A DNA stretch of 64,000 nucleotides, taken from Thiotrichaceae bacterium (GTDB taxonomy: Bacteria > Pseudomonadota > Gammaproteobacteria > Beggiatoales > Beggiatoaceae). The position numbers and the translations under genes were made by a program. Below the pieces are notes generated by a model. The model had not been told where the DNA came from. It saw nothing but the letters and a program-made list of their open reading frames with translations, and made no database searches. Where the stretch lies: the NCBI GenBank assembly GCA_011391085.1, contig JAABRD010000014.1:37708-101707 (forward strand), read 5' to 3'. Shown one piece after another: positions 44,098-52,827 of the stretch (positions within the stretch are counted from its first letter, which is position 1; every line of letters begins with the position of its first letter).

Positions 44098-44134
44098 TCC
44101 ACTATCCACTAAATCCACTATCCACTCTCCGCTA
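44098..44134. repeat. Heptamer array adjoining the NB-ARC gene stop codon
   Basis: CCACTATCCACTAAATCCAC and further units; on the minus strand the NB-ARC stop TAG is followed directly by CGGAGAGTGGATAGTGG. Third case of this array starting at a stop codon. Confidence 0.7.
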
Positions 44135-46024
44135 TTTCTTCGCTTCCTTCTCAAAATGCGGTTGAAACACCCAATTTGGAGAAGTCTCCTTGGCTTGATT
44201 CAACAGGGCCTGAATATCTTTGTTGTTTTGCAAAGTTTTTTCACCCCACAGGCGGTCAAGAAGTTGGACGGCTAACTCGTTCTTGCTTTGAATCAACGCC
44301 GAGGCAGCCTCATAGAGAGTATTTTTGACGGTTTCTACATCACGGTCTTCAACCAGTTCATAATCGTGAATGAGACTATGCAGTGTGCCAACTTGGAGTT
44401 TTTTCTGCATCCAATCAAAGTCCAGCAGAAGCATTTTCAGTTCATTTTTGCGGCCCGCTTTGACCAGGTGCTTCCCAATATATTCAAAGAAGTACCCATC
44501 ATCAGGACCACTTAACCAGCCGTGCGGACCGCATTGGCGACGGTAGGCCGCCAACAGATGGTTATGCAACTTGTCAAGGTCCGCCTCTGCACATAAATAG
44601 TCATGTTGGAAAGAATGGAGACTGATATAACGTTGCGGAAGTTTGCCCTTCACATCCAGTAAGCCCTTGTCCGCGAGGTCTTTGATAAAGTTATTCGCCT
44701 GGTCGTCAAGAAGCTGATACAGGAAACGCCACAACATGACGACAGTCGTTTGCGGGATGCGACTGTAATCCGAGAACACCGCCAAAGCCAGATAATAATC
44801 GGCCTGTTCGCCCAAGGCTTCCACATTGAAATGAAGGGCCTGCATAAGTGAACGTGGATAAGAGTCGGGAAATTCATAGTCATCATTTTGGAACCTTTCC
44901 AAAATGGTAGGCCAGGTCGAAGTCGGTTGATTGTGCAGAAAACTCGCCATGAGGCGCAGGGCCGAAGGTAAGCAGAGGCACAGTTGCGCGAGTTCATCCA
45001 ACCGAATGGGAGACGTGGGAGGGGTAATGTCTTTCTTATCCAGGTGGCGCAGAAAATAATCCACTGCGGACTTCTCTGAAAAAGTTTTAAGGGTCTGACC
45101 CTGAATCGTTTTGACAAAATATTGGACCAGGTTTAAGAGACCACTATCGCTGGTCGTCACCAAGAGTTGACTATGTTCGCAAGCGATATTAAAAGCCAGA
45201 AAATCTTGTACATCACACACATCATCAAGAATGATTAGACAGGCGTGGGTGAGACACAGTTGGCGTAGGTACTCATTGGCGACTTCGGCATCCACGAAGC
45301 TGATGGTGGAGCCTTCGAGACCTTGAATTAGGGCAATTTGGTCATCTATAATGGGCGGTTCTTTGCCTAAACCAATCCAAAAGACCCCGTCCGGGTAGGC
45401 TTGCCGAATGTCTTCCTCGTGTGCCAGGGCCGCCGCAAGTATTGTTTTACCCATACCGCTGGGGGCGTGGAGGAGGATAGGTGGTTTTTGACCCTCAATG
45501 GGTTCTGCCAGGAGTTTGGTCTTGAGTTCGTTGAAAATTTGCGAATGGATAACAATGTTCTTGGGAACTTCTGGAACATTGTGTAATTCGGCCGGTTTCG
45601 TTTTTTTCTTGAGGTCCCCCATCTGAGTCCGCAGATTTTGAATCTCTGTATCCAGGGAGGTCAAAACCTTTTGATAATGGAGTTTGCGGTCAATTTCGGC
45701 CTTCAGTTCCAAATACTGTTGCAAACTCCCTTGCAACTTGGCAAGAAATTCATAATGTTGTGTGAACAGGGAGATTTTTTGAGTGATGAGGGAAGCATGA
45801 ATATCGGTCTCCTCCACTGAGGTGGCCTCTTGAGGGGCCGCGGGAGTAGCCGCAGAGAGAGTCGACGTTTGACGAGTTTCGGCAAGTTTCGCCAACTCCG
45901 TCAGGAGATTGAACAGTTCGTCAAATTTAGCCTGGGACAAAATGATGGCCGTTTTGGTGCCGGCCTCATCAGTGATATATTGGAGATTGAGAGATTTTTT
46001 ATCTATAGTTTTGATGGGGTTCAT
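44132..46024 (-). CDS. NB-ARC (STAND) NTPase without visible sensor repeats
   Basis: 630 residues. The first 45 (LNLQYITDEAGTKTAIILSQ, AKFDELFNLL) resemble the small Phd/YefM-like domain found at the front of some antitoxins. A coiled coil (about 85-140) leads into an NB-ARC domain: P-loop LLHAPSGMGKT (184-194), Walker B CLIILDDV (262-269), and QLLVTTSDSG as the RNBS-B equivalent. The region after about 380 matches the winged-helix and helical part of APAF1-like proteins (YISLHSFQHDYLCAEADL, FFEYIGKHLVKAGRKNELKM, LLLDFDWMQKKL). That block is normally followed by WD40 repeats, which are missing: the protein ends soon after. No recognisable effector enzyme is present. It may be a truncated or minimal signalling NTPase; a defence role is possible but unproven. 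Confidence 0.8.
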   Translation of the reverse strand: MNPIKTIDKKSLNLQYITDEAGTKTAIILSQAKFDELFNLLTELAKLAETRQTSTLSAATPAAPQEATSVEETDIHASLITQKISLFTQHYEFLAKLQGSLQQYLELKAEIDRKLHYQKVLTSLDTEIQNLRTQMGDLKKKTKPAELHNVPEVPKNIVIHSQIFNELKTKLLAEPIEGQKPPILLHAPSGMGKTILAAALAHEEDIRQAYPDGVFWIGLGKEPPIIDDQIALIQGLEGSTISFVDAEVANEYLRQLCLTHACLIILDDVCDVQDFLAFNIACEHSQLLVTTSDSGLLNLVQYFVKTIQGQTLKTFSEKSAVDYFLRHLDKKDITPPTSPIRLDELAQLCLCLPSALRLMASFLHNQPTSTWPTILERFQNDDYEFPDSYPRSLMQALHFNVEALGEQADYYLALAVFSDYSRIPQTTVVMLWRFLYQLLDDQANNFIKDLADKGLLDVKGKLPQRYISLHSFQHDYLCAEADLDKLHNHLLAAYRRQCGPHGWLSGPDDGYFFEYIGKHLVKAGRKNELKMLLLDFDWMQKKLQVGTLHSLIHDYELVEDRDVETVKNTLYEAASALIQSKNELAVQLLDRLWGEKTLQNNKDIQALLNQAKETSPNWVFQPHFEKEAKK

Positions 46025-46147
46025 GGTATTTTAGCTATTCTTTCTTAATAAATTATTTTAAACTATTTTGGTGTAAAACAGGAGTCCACAGCATAGCTTT
46101 GCCAGATGACGAACAAAACGACGCGGTGGACTCCTGGAGAATATATA

Positions 46148-46382
46148 TAGTAATATTCATTCAAATCTGGGTAGTGATGCAATGTGGGTTCTCTGTCTGA
46201 ACTCTGATTAGAATGATTTTCAGATGGACTCTGATTAGTCAAGCCTCCTTTCATAGCCCTCATTTAATCATCTAAATCAAAGTTCAAGACGAAGAGAAAC
46301 CGCACGATATTTCACCCAGATTGCATCACTACCCAAATCTGTACGATTCCCGCTGAAGCGCAAATTTACAGGAATATTACTA
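46148..46382. mobile_element. MITE2 interrupted by MITE1
   Basis: Ends TAGTAATATTCATTCAAATC and the inverse AGGAATATTACTA, flanked by TA at 46146-46147 and 46383-46384. A complete MITE1 lies inside. The remaining MITE2 core is short and not GC-rich, so this is a variant. A TGGAGTCCACAGC / GGTGGACTCCTGG pair precedes it at 46081-46136. Confidence 0.75.
46170..46333. mobile_element. MITE1 nested in MITE2, exact 8-bp target duplication
   Basis: Ends GGTAGTGATGCAATGTGGGT and ACCCAGATTGCATCACTACC. CAAATCTG is present on both sides (46162-46169 and 46334-46341). The interior is the reverse of the 42688 copy. Confidence 0.9.
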
Positions 46383-46429
46383 TATAACAACACTACCTAA
46401 AATAATACTCTCAAAATCGAGATAAAGAT

Positions 46430-47278
46430 ATGAATTTGGTGATAGTCAGTGGACTTTCAGGTGCCGGTAAGACGATTGCCTTACATAGCCTGGAAGACTT
46501 GGGATTTTACTGTGTGGATAATTTACCGGTCAGCTTATTGCCCATGTTTGCCGAACAAGCCAGTCGGCTAGACATTGTACATGAAGGTGTGGCGGTAGGC
46601 GTGGACGCCCGTACAACGGCCTTAAATGAAATGCCCGCATTGTTGCAAACCCTTAGCGCGGTTAAAATTCCTTACCATATTTTATTTTTGGAGGCCGATG
46701 ATACTATATTGATTCAGCGTTTCAGTGAAACTCGTCGCAGACATCCGTTAAGTTCTGCCAACGTACCATTGCGTGAAGCCATTCAACAAGAACGTCAATT
46801 ACTTGAACCACTAGCAAAACAGGCAGATATACGAATTAATACCAGTTTCATTCAAGTGCATCAGTTGCGTGATATAATCCGCCTTCAGATAAAATTGCGA
46901 TCTCATCAAAACTTATCTGTATTGTTTCAGTCCTTCGGTTTCAAATATGGAATCCCTAGTGACGCGGATTTTGTGTTTGATGTACGCTGCTTACCTAATC
47001 CCTATTGGGAAAGCGAGTTAAGGCAGTTGACAGGACGCGATGATGCGGTCGTCAATTTTTTACAAGCCCACCCCAAAGTACAACAAATGGAACAAACAAT
47101 TATTGAATTTTTAGAGACTTGGCTTCCCCAATTCGCTGCTGATAACCGTAGTTATTTGACCATTGCCATTGGTTGCACGGGCGGCCAACATCGGTCCGTA
47201 TACTTGGCCGAACAACTGGCCAAGCATTTTAATCAACAGAGTGAAGGGATTTTGGTGCGGCATCGAGAATTGTCATGA
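46430..47278 (+). CDS. rapZ: RNase adapter / nucleotide-binding protein RapZ
   Basis: 282 residues. RapZ binds small RNAs and directs RNase E in the control of glucosamine-6-phosphate synthase in E. coli. The Walker A GLSGAGKT is at residues 8-15, YCVDNLPVSLLPMFAEQ and VGVDART follow, and the C-terminal domain has SFGFKYGIPSDADFVFDVRC (20 of the block), LPNPYWESELRQLTGRD and the GCTGGQHRSVYLAEQLA loop. It overlaps the PTS gene by four bases (ATGA), as in the conserved rapZ-PTS cluster. Confidence 0.96.
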   Translation: MNLVIVSGLSGAGKTIALHSLEDLGFYCVDNLPVSLLPMFAEQASRLDIVHEGVAVGVDARTTALNEMPALLQTLSAVKIPYHILFLEADDTILIQRFSETRRRHPLSSANVPLREAIQQERQLLEPLAKQADIRINTSFIQVHQLRDIIRLQIKLRSHQNLSVLFQSFGFKYGIPSDADFVFDVRCLPNPYWESELRQLTGRDDAVVNFLQAHPKVQQMEQTIIEFLETWLPQFAADNRSYLTIAIGCTGGQHRSVYLAEQLAKHFNQQSEGILVRHRELS

Positions 47279-47676
47279 ACGTAGGCATTTTGCTAATTAC
47301 TCACGACGATATTGGGACAAGCTTATTAGAAAGTTTGCAAAAAATGCTGGGAGGAAATTTACCCTTGCCAGTCAAAGTATTGCCCATCCGCCATGAAGAT
47401 GAACCTTTAGAATTTTGTTACCACGCGGACCTGCTTTGTCAAAGCCTCAACCAGGGACAAGGTGTGTTGGTGTTAACCGATTTATTTGGCGCCACTCCCT
47501 GTAACGTGGCTTGTAGTCTAATCCCCAATCATCGAGTCAGAGTCGTAGGAGGAGTCAATTTACCCATGTTGGTAAAACTGATGAATTACCCTTCGACGAA
47601 TTTAGACTCCTTGGTCAATATTGCCTTGTCAGGAGGATGCCAAGGTGTGGTGGATGTGGACAAATTAATGAAATGA
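47275..47676 (+). CDS. PTS EIIA component, mannose family
   Basis: 133 residues. The phosphate-accepting histidine is His10 in GILLITHDDIG, and TDLFGATPCNVACSLI and VVGGVNLPMLVKLMNY are EIIA-Man family signatures. No transporter subunits IIB, IIC or IID are near, so it is probably a regulatory PTS, passing phosphate to control proteins rather than importing sugar. It overlaps rapZ and precedes the enzyme I gene. A gene for HPr normally lies at this point but is absent. Confidence 0.93.
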   Translation: MNVGILLITHDDIGTSLLESLQKMLGGNLPLPVKVLPIRHEDEPLEFCYHADLLCQSLNQGQGVLVLTDLFGATPCNVACSLIPNHRVRVVGGVNLPMLVKLMNYPSTNLDSLVNIALSGGCQGVVDVDKLMK

Positions 47677-47691
47677 ACCAATGAAGAATTC

Positions 47692-47717
47692 GGAGTCCAA
47701 AACACGTTTTGGACTCC
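47692..47717. repeat. GGAGTCCAAAACACG palindrome between EIIA and enzyme I
   Basis: GGAGTCCAAAACACGTTTTG plus GACTCC, a perfect 26-base palindrome in the 59-base gap between the two PTS genes. It may limit read-through into the enzyme I gene. Confidence 0.8.
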
Positions 47718-47735
47718 TTGTGTGGAGAAAACAAA

Positions 47736-49472
47736 GTGAGTTTAACCCTACATGGTATTGGCGCCTCAAAAGGCATTGCGATTGGCAAAGTCCACGTTCT
47801 AAACCATGAAGACGTGGAAATTACCGAATATTGCGTACCCAAACAACATCTTGACGACGAAGTGACCCGGTTTCGGAATGCGTTAGCCATTGCCCAGGAA
47901 CAATTGCGACGAGTCCGTGATAAGACGCCTAAGAACAAATCCGTGGACATTGCCGCGTTTATCGAAGTTCACCTGATGATGCTAGACGACAGCATGTTGA
48001 CCATTGCACCCATCGAACTAATCAGGACGCATCAATGCAATGCCGAATGGGCTTTGAAAACGCAGTGCAGTAGCATAGTGCAAGTCTTTGAACAAATGGA
48101 CGACCCCTATTTGAGTGCGCGTAAAAATGATATAGAACAAGTCGTTGCGCGAGTGCAACGGATTTTACGTGGTTTCATACAATCTCCTGCCGAAATGGGA
48201 GAAGAATATTTTAACCATGCCATCGTCTTAGCAGAAGACCTGAGTCCCGCCGACACCGTGTTAATGCAACACTATGGCATTTTAGGATTTGCGACAGAAT
48301 ATGGAGGCGCCACCTCGCACACCGCCATCTTGGCCCGGAGTTTAGGCATTCCTGCCATTGTCGGACTACGCCGGGCCCGTTCCTATATTCGTCCCGACGA
48401 CATTATCATTATTGACGGTTCTCAACATGTCGTCATCGTCGAACCTAATGAACCTATCTTAAATTATTACCGACAACGTCAGCGCGACGAAAAACGTCAA
48501 CGGGCCGCTTTAGGCAAATTTCGGACGGCGCCAGTGGTGACGAGAGATGGCACCCCAATTACATTGCAAGTCAACATTGAATTTCCCGAAGACATGGACG
48601 CCGTCAAACGGGTTGGCGGTGAAGGAATTGGATTGTACCGCACCGAATTTTTATTTATGAATCGTGACCCACCACCAACTGAAGAGGAACATTTAGACGC
48701 TTATTTACAAGTTCTCCGCGCCCTCAAAGGGGGACCTGTGACCATTCGCACTTTAGATTTAGGGGCCGATAAACAGATAGACAGCAAACGTCCAGAGAAA
48801 CCCGTCGCCTCTAATCCTGCCTTGGGCCTACGTGCAATCCGTTTATGTTTGAAAGAACCCAAATTATTTAAACCGCAATTGCGGGCCATATTAAGGGCCT
48901 CCGCCCATGGTCAAGTACGCCTGCTGATTCCAATGGTGTCTGGACTGCAAGAATTAGTGCAAGTACGCAAAATGGTAGCCGAAGTGCAAACAGAATTGAA
49001 CCAAAAAGCCATCCCTTTTAACCCACAGATGCCGTTTGGAATCATGGTAGAAGTCCCCGCCATGGCCATCTGTGTCGACCTCTTTGCCCCGTATGTAGAT
49101 TTTTTTTCAATCGGGACAAATGACTTGATTCAATATACGTTGGCACTGGACCGGATCGATAACACCGTGAACTACTTATATGACCCCCTCCATCCTGCCG
49201 TCTTGCGCCTCATTAAAATCAGTATTGAAGCTGCCAATCACGCTAACAAATCTATTAGCATGTGTGGCGAGATGGCCAGTGACAGCCGCTACATTCGACT
49301 ATTATTAGGCTTAGGCTTACGTTCCTTCAGTGTCCATCCAGAAGCCTTTTTGGAAGCTAAGAAAATTATCAACAACACCGACTTGACTGGGTTAGCACCG
49401 CTTGCCACTCAGGTCGTGAAAACGTGTTCCCCAGGCGAGATTTCGCGTTTAGTGGAAACGATAAATGCCTAA
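47736..49472 (+). CDS. ptsI: Phosphoenolpyruvate-protein phosphotransferase (PTS enzyme I)
   Basis: 578 residues from the GTG at 47736, preceded by GGAG at 8-base spacing; an in-frame TTG at 47709 lies inside the palindrome and is less likely. It takes phosphate from PEP and passes it to HPr. LHGIGASKGIAIGKV is the expected N-terminus, the phosphorylated histidine is in EYGGATSHTAILARSLGIPA near residue 193, RTEFLFMNRD and the PEP-site FSIGTNDLIQYTLALDR are intact, and CGEMASD ends the catalytic part. There is no N-terminal GAF domain, so it is the sugar-type rather than the PtsP form. Confidence 0.95.
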   Translation: MSLTLHGIGASKGIAIGKVHVLNHEDVEITEYCVPKQHLDDEVTRFRNALAIAQEQLRRVRDKTPKNKSVDIAAFIEVHLMMLDDSMLTIAPIELIRTHQCNAEWALKTQCSSIVQVFEQMDDPYLSARKNDIEQVVARVQRILRGFIQSPAEMGEEYFNHAIVLAEDLSPADTVLMQHYGILGFATEYGGATSHTAILARSLGIPAIVGLRRARSYIRPDDIIIIDGSQHVVIVEPNEPILNYYRQRQRDEKRQRAALGKFRTAPVVTRDGTPITLQVNIEFPEDMDAVKRVGGEGIGLYRTEFLFMNRDPPPTEEEHLDAYLQVLRALKGGPVTIRTLDLGADKQIDSKRPEKPVASNPALGLRAIRLCLKEPKLFKPQLRAILRASAHGQVRLLIPMVSGLQELVQVRKMVAEVQTELNQKAIPFNPQMPFGIMVEVPAMAICVDLFAPYVDFFSIGTNDLIQYTLALDRIDNTVNYLYDPLHPAVLRLIKISIEAANHANKSISMCGEMASDSRYIRLLLGLGLRSFSVHPEAFLEAKKIINNTDLTGLAPLATQVVKTCSPGEISRLVETINA

Positions 49473-49485
49473 CGGCTTGCCCACC

Positions 49486-49625
49486 GGCTAAAGCCCCTAG
49501 TCCACCACAATTAACATTCCGGTGGACTAGAGGCTTTAGCCGGTGGACTAGAGGCTTCAGCCGGAGGGTGCAGAACAAAATTGAAATCACCGTGCCCCAC
49601 CGGCTAAAGCCTCTAGTCCAACTAA
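49486..49625. repeat. Palindrome cluster CCACCGGCTAAAGCC
   Basis: One CACCGGCTAAAGCCCCTAGT arm, two GGACTAGAGGCTT(T/C)AGCCGG arms and a final inverse arm fill the gap between two convergent genes. Confidence 0.75.
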
Positions 49626-49628
49626 ATT

Positions 49629-50579
49629 TTAATTACAGGAACCATCTAAGGTCCTCTCCTCCCCCTTCGACCCCAACACCCCCGCATATTCCCGCAACTG
49701 TTCCGCTGTCAACACAAACACCCCCGTCCCTCCACGCGAAAATTCCAACCACGTAAACGGCACCGTTGGATATTGTTCGACCAAAGCCGCTTGACTCAGT
49801 CCCACTTCCACAATCAAGACACCGTCAGGAGACAAATAGTCAACCGCGTCTCGCAAAATTTGTTTAACATAGAACAGCCCATCAGCCCCCGCCTCCAATC
49901 CCACCGCAGGTTCATGATGATACTCATCAGGCATCTCCCCCATTTCATTAGCATCAGCATACGGTGGATTGGACACAATCAAATCATATTCAAGCCCTTT
50001 TAAATTCGCAAACAAATCCGAATACACCGTATAAACACGATGTTCTAAACCGTAACTGTCAATATTTTGCTGCGCCACTTCAAGGGCTTGACAAGAAACA
50101 TCGACGGCATCCACTTCCGCATTCGGAACCGCTAACATAGCACTGGCTATCGCGATACAGCCACTCCCCGTACACAAATCCAACACCCGTGTCACCTTTT
50201 CAACGTCCACCCACGGTTGATATTGCTGTTCAATCAATTCTGCCAACGGTGAACGCGGAATTAACACCCGTTGATCGACATAAAAACGTAAATTGGCAAA
50301 CCACGCCTCATGCGTCAAATAAGGTGCAGGAATGCGCAACTCGATACGTTGATTCAAAACCTCTAGCACCTGCCGCTTTTCCACATAAGTCAACCGACTC
50401 TGCCAAAGAATCTCCGGCGTCGTGCGAGGCAAATGAAGCGCATGTAAAACCAAAGTAATGGCCTCATCCACCGCATTATCCGTCCCATGTCCAAAAAATA
50501 ATTGTGCCCGACTAAACTGGGAAGCGCCCCAGCGAACAAAATCCGTTATTGTATGTAACTCGTCAATAGTATGATCCAT
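49629..50579 (-). CDS. prmB: Ribosomal protein uL3 glutamine methyltransferase
   Basis: About 316 residues from the ATG at 50579 (MDHTIDELHTITDFVRWGAS); 16 upstream codons are open but not family-like. It methylates the glutamine side chain of ribosomal protein L3. VLIPRSPLAELI, the SAM-binding VLDLCTGSGCIAIASA and the catalytic IVSNPPYADANEMGEMPDEY are diagnostic and separate PrmB (which has RSP) from PrmC. GGTGVFVLTAEQL ends the domain. The last 18 residues are an extra tail. Confidence 0.93.
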   Translation of the reverse strand: MDHTIDELHTITDFVRWGASQFSRAQLFFGHGTDNAVDEAITLVLHALHLPRTTPEILWQSRLTYVEKRQVLEVLNQRIELRIPAPYLTHEAWFANLRFYVDQRVLIPRSPLAELIEQQYQPWVDVEKVTRVLDLCTGSGCIAIASAMLAVPNAEVDAVDVSCQALEVAQQNIDSYGLEHRVYTVYSDLFANLKGLEYDLIVSNPPYADANEMGEMPDEYHHEPAVGLEAGADGLFYVKQILRDAVDYLSPDGVLIVEVGLSQAALVEQYPTVPFTWLEFSRGGTGVFVLTAEQLREYAGVLGSKGEERTLDGSCN

Positions 50580-50648
50580 TTGGTGATTATATAAATAAAT
50601 TAATGATGTCAATGTCCAAGAGTCCAAAGCGACGCTGTGGACTCCTAC

Positions 50649-50774
50649 AGGACTTACGCAACTATTTTTGTCACTCGTTGAGTTGACACCCCCCCTAGCC
50701 CCCCCGCACGCGGAGGGGAATGACTCCCTCCTCGTGTGCGGGGAGGGTTGGGGTGGGGTGAGGGCGTAAGTCCT
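50649..50774. repeat. AGGACTTACGC inverted-repeat element
   Basis: AGGACTTACGCAACTATTTT and GGGCGTAAGTCCT are the outer ends of a 126-base GC-rich element, with CCCCGCACGCGGAGGGG inside. A further CTGCGTAAGTCCTGC end is at 51322-51336. Related to the tandem pair at 18133. Confidence 0.75.
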
Positions 50775-50874
50775 ATTCTAATTATGACCTAACTGAACGA
50801 CGTACTCTTATAAAATCAATATCATTACAAAAATTATTGCATAACTTCTAAATTTAAGACATGGGCCGGGCCGA

Positions 50875-51043
50875 TTCGACTCAAACGCTGAAGCACTTCG
50901 ACTCAAACGCTGAAGCACTTCGACTCAAACGCTGAAGTACTTCGACTCAAACGCTGAAGTACTTCGACTCAAACGCTGAAGCACTTCGACTCAAACGCTG
51001 AAGCATTTCTACTCAAACGTTGAGGCATTTCGACTCAAACGCC
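50875..51043. repeat. Tandem array of 22-bp units
   Basis: Seven and a half head-to-tail units of TTCGACTCAAACGCTGAAGC plus two bases (AC, or AT late in the array). Third and fourth units read GAAGTAC, the last ones are more mutated. There are no spacers between units, so it is not CRISPR. Each unit can fold (CTTC...GAAG). Confidence 0.9.
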
Positions 51044-51077
51044 CTATGGATTATTAGGATTTACATAATGATTTTGT

Positions 51078-51243
51078 GATAATGATGCCATCTGGGTGTA
51101 AATAACGCGCAGTTTCGCGAAGGTCTGGAACTTTGATTGAGATGATTAAATGAGGGCTATGAAAAGAGGCTTGACTAATCAAAGTCCATCTGAAAATCAT
51201 TCTAATCAAAGTTCAGACAATTAACCCACATTGCCTCACTACC
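51078..51243. mobile_element. MITE1 copy, long type, decayed left end
   Basis: Left end GATAATGATGCCATCTGGGT, right end ACCCACATTGCCTCACTACC. Flanks GATTTTGT and GATTTTTG match imperfectly, as expected for an old copy. The rest of the 864-base gap between prmB and the glycosyltransferase gene is the two repeats above plus about 200 bases of unique AT-rich sequence before 51444. Confidence 0.75.
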
Positions 51244-51443
51244 GATTTTTGTAACTCTATGATTTTACAAAAGCACGCCGTGCCGCAGGGCCTCCACCTC
51301 GAAGAGGAAGACAAAGCTAGTCTGCGTAAGTCCTGCTGATTATAACACTATCAGAAAGTTCCGTGGCAGTTGGAACCAAATTTGTTACAATTCATAGTCA
51401 ATCACAAAATTTAAATTAATCTAACGATAACCCACGATAACCC

Positions 51444-52739
51444 ATGAACTTCTCAAACTCCCCCCGCGTCCTATTATCCGCCTATCATTGCGCCCCCGAA
51501 TTAGGTTCCGTCTCCCAAATTGGTTGGGAATGGTATTGGCGATTAGCCAAACGTTTGCCCGTGACCTTAATCACTCATGTTAGAAACCATAAACATTTAA
51601 TCAAATTCAACACGCCCTTACCTCAGTCAGAAATTATTTATATTGACACCGAATGGTTTGCGGAACCCGTTTTTAACTTCATGTCTAAACTCTTTCCCAA
51701 CACTGAATACCCAGTCTCATTGTTTTCTTCCATTGACTTCTACCTATATGACTGGTTAGCCGTCAAAGCCCTGAAACAACGCCAACAACAAGGCGACCAC
51801 TGGGACATTATTCATCAAGTGACCCCCGTTTCCCCCAAATCTGCCACACGCCTTCATCACCTCCAACGACCAGTCGTGTTAGGTCCTTGGAATGGCGGAT
51901 TGACAGTCCCATTAGCCTTTCCAGAAGTCATTTTACAAGATTTAAACTGGCTATACCCACTGCGCTATCTTGGCAATCTCATCGATTGGATTTGGCAAAG
52001 CACCCCACAAGCTGCCATGATTTTAACCGCTACCCAAGCGACCTTACAAAGTATTCCAAAACGGTTTCATTCACGTTGTCATCCATTTTTAGAGAATGGT
52101 GTCAATTTAGACCTCTTTACCCAAGCCTCGTGGCCCCCAGCACCGTCACCCACAGAACCTTTGCGTATTGTATTTGTTGGACGTTTCTTAGCTTTTAAAG
52201 GTATCCCTATGCTACTTAAAGCGATAGCAGAGGTCCATCAAATCTATCCCATTCAATTAATCATGGTGGGAAGCGGTCCTCGGGAACACGAATGGAAAAA
52301 ACTAGCGCAACAATTACAACTCTCCAATATTATTACTTGGTATGGTCAAGCCACTTTAGCCGAAGTCGTGACACAACTACACCAAGCCCACGTCCTCTGC
52401 CTCCCCTCCGTCCGCGAATCGGGAGGCGCCGTCTTACTAGAAGCAATGGCATGTGCGCGACCTGTGATAGCCATTCAATATGGAGGACCTGCGGAAATTG
52501 TCGACGACCAAGTGGGTTGCATTATTTCCCCACAAGGAGGTACCAAAGCCGTCATCACCGCGTTAACCCATTGTCTCACAGATATTTTTGAACACCCAGA
52601 CCACTGGCGTCAACGCGGTGAAGAGGGACGTCGACGGGCTTTGAATCTTTATAGTTGGGAAAAAAAAATAGATAACATGCTGATTTTATATCAACAGCTA
52701 ATTGCAGAATGGGCGTCTTCACACCAAAGGACCACTTGA
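51444..52739 (+). CDS. Glycosyltransferase family 4 protein
   Basis: 431 residues, a GT-B fold enzyme that moves a sugar from a nucleotide donor. The N-terminal half starts VLLSAYHCAPELGSVSQIGW, with the acceptor-side G-S/G-W motif. In the C-terminal half RIVFVGRFLAFKGIPMLLKA, LIMVGSGPREHEW, ITWYGQATLAEVV and the donor-site PSVRESGGAVLLEAMACARP (E-x7-E type) are the GT4 hallmarks. The acceptor is unknown. No polysaccharide cluster surrounds it. The N-terminal 200 residues are less typical. Confidence 0.9.
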   Translation: MNFSNSPRVLLSAYHCAPELGSVSQIGWEWYWRLAKRLPVTLITHVRNHKHLIKFNTPLPQSEIIYIDTEWFAEPVFNFMSKLFPNTEYPVSLFSSIDFYLYDWLAVKALKQRQQQGDHWDIIHQVTPVSPKSATRLHHLQRPVVLGPWNGGLTVPLAFPEVILQDLNWLYPLRYLGNLIDWIWQSTPQAAMILTATQATLQSIPKRFHSRCHPFLENGVNLDLFTQASWPPAPSPTEPLRIVFVGRFLAFKGIPMLLKAIAEVHQIYPIQLIMVGSGPREHEWKKLAQQLQLSNIITWYGQATLAEVVTQLHQAHVLCLPSVRESGGAVLLEAMACARPVIAIQYGGPAEIVDDQVGCIISPQGGTKAVITALTHCLTDIFEHPDHWRQRGEEGRRRALNLYSWEKKIDNMLILYQQLIAEWASSHQRTT

Positions 52740-52827
52740 GGAAACGCGAGAATGAAATGAATTGCATTCTCTAACTGATTGTGAGAAACTAACTTTCCAA
52801 CCCTTCAGGAGTCCAAAGCGTAGCTTT

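Noticed and set aside
44132..46024. Avs-type antiviral STAND system
   Set aside because: No effector nuclease or protease domain and no neighbouring defence gene; only the NTPase core is visible, so a defence label is not supported.
47709..47735. Upstream TTG start for enzyme I
   Set aside because: The TTG is within the GGAGTCC palindrome; the GTG at 47736 has GGAG at proper spacing and gives the usual N-terminus.
50875..51043. Possible CRISPR array
   Set aside because: Units are directly adjacent with no unique spacers, and no cas gene is near.
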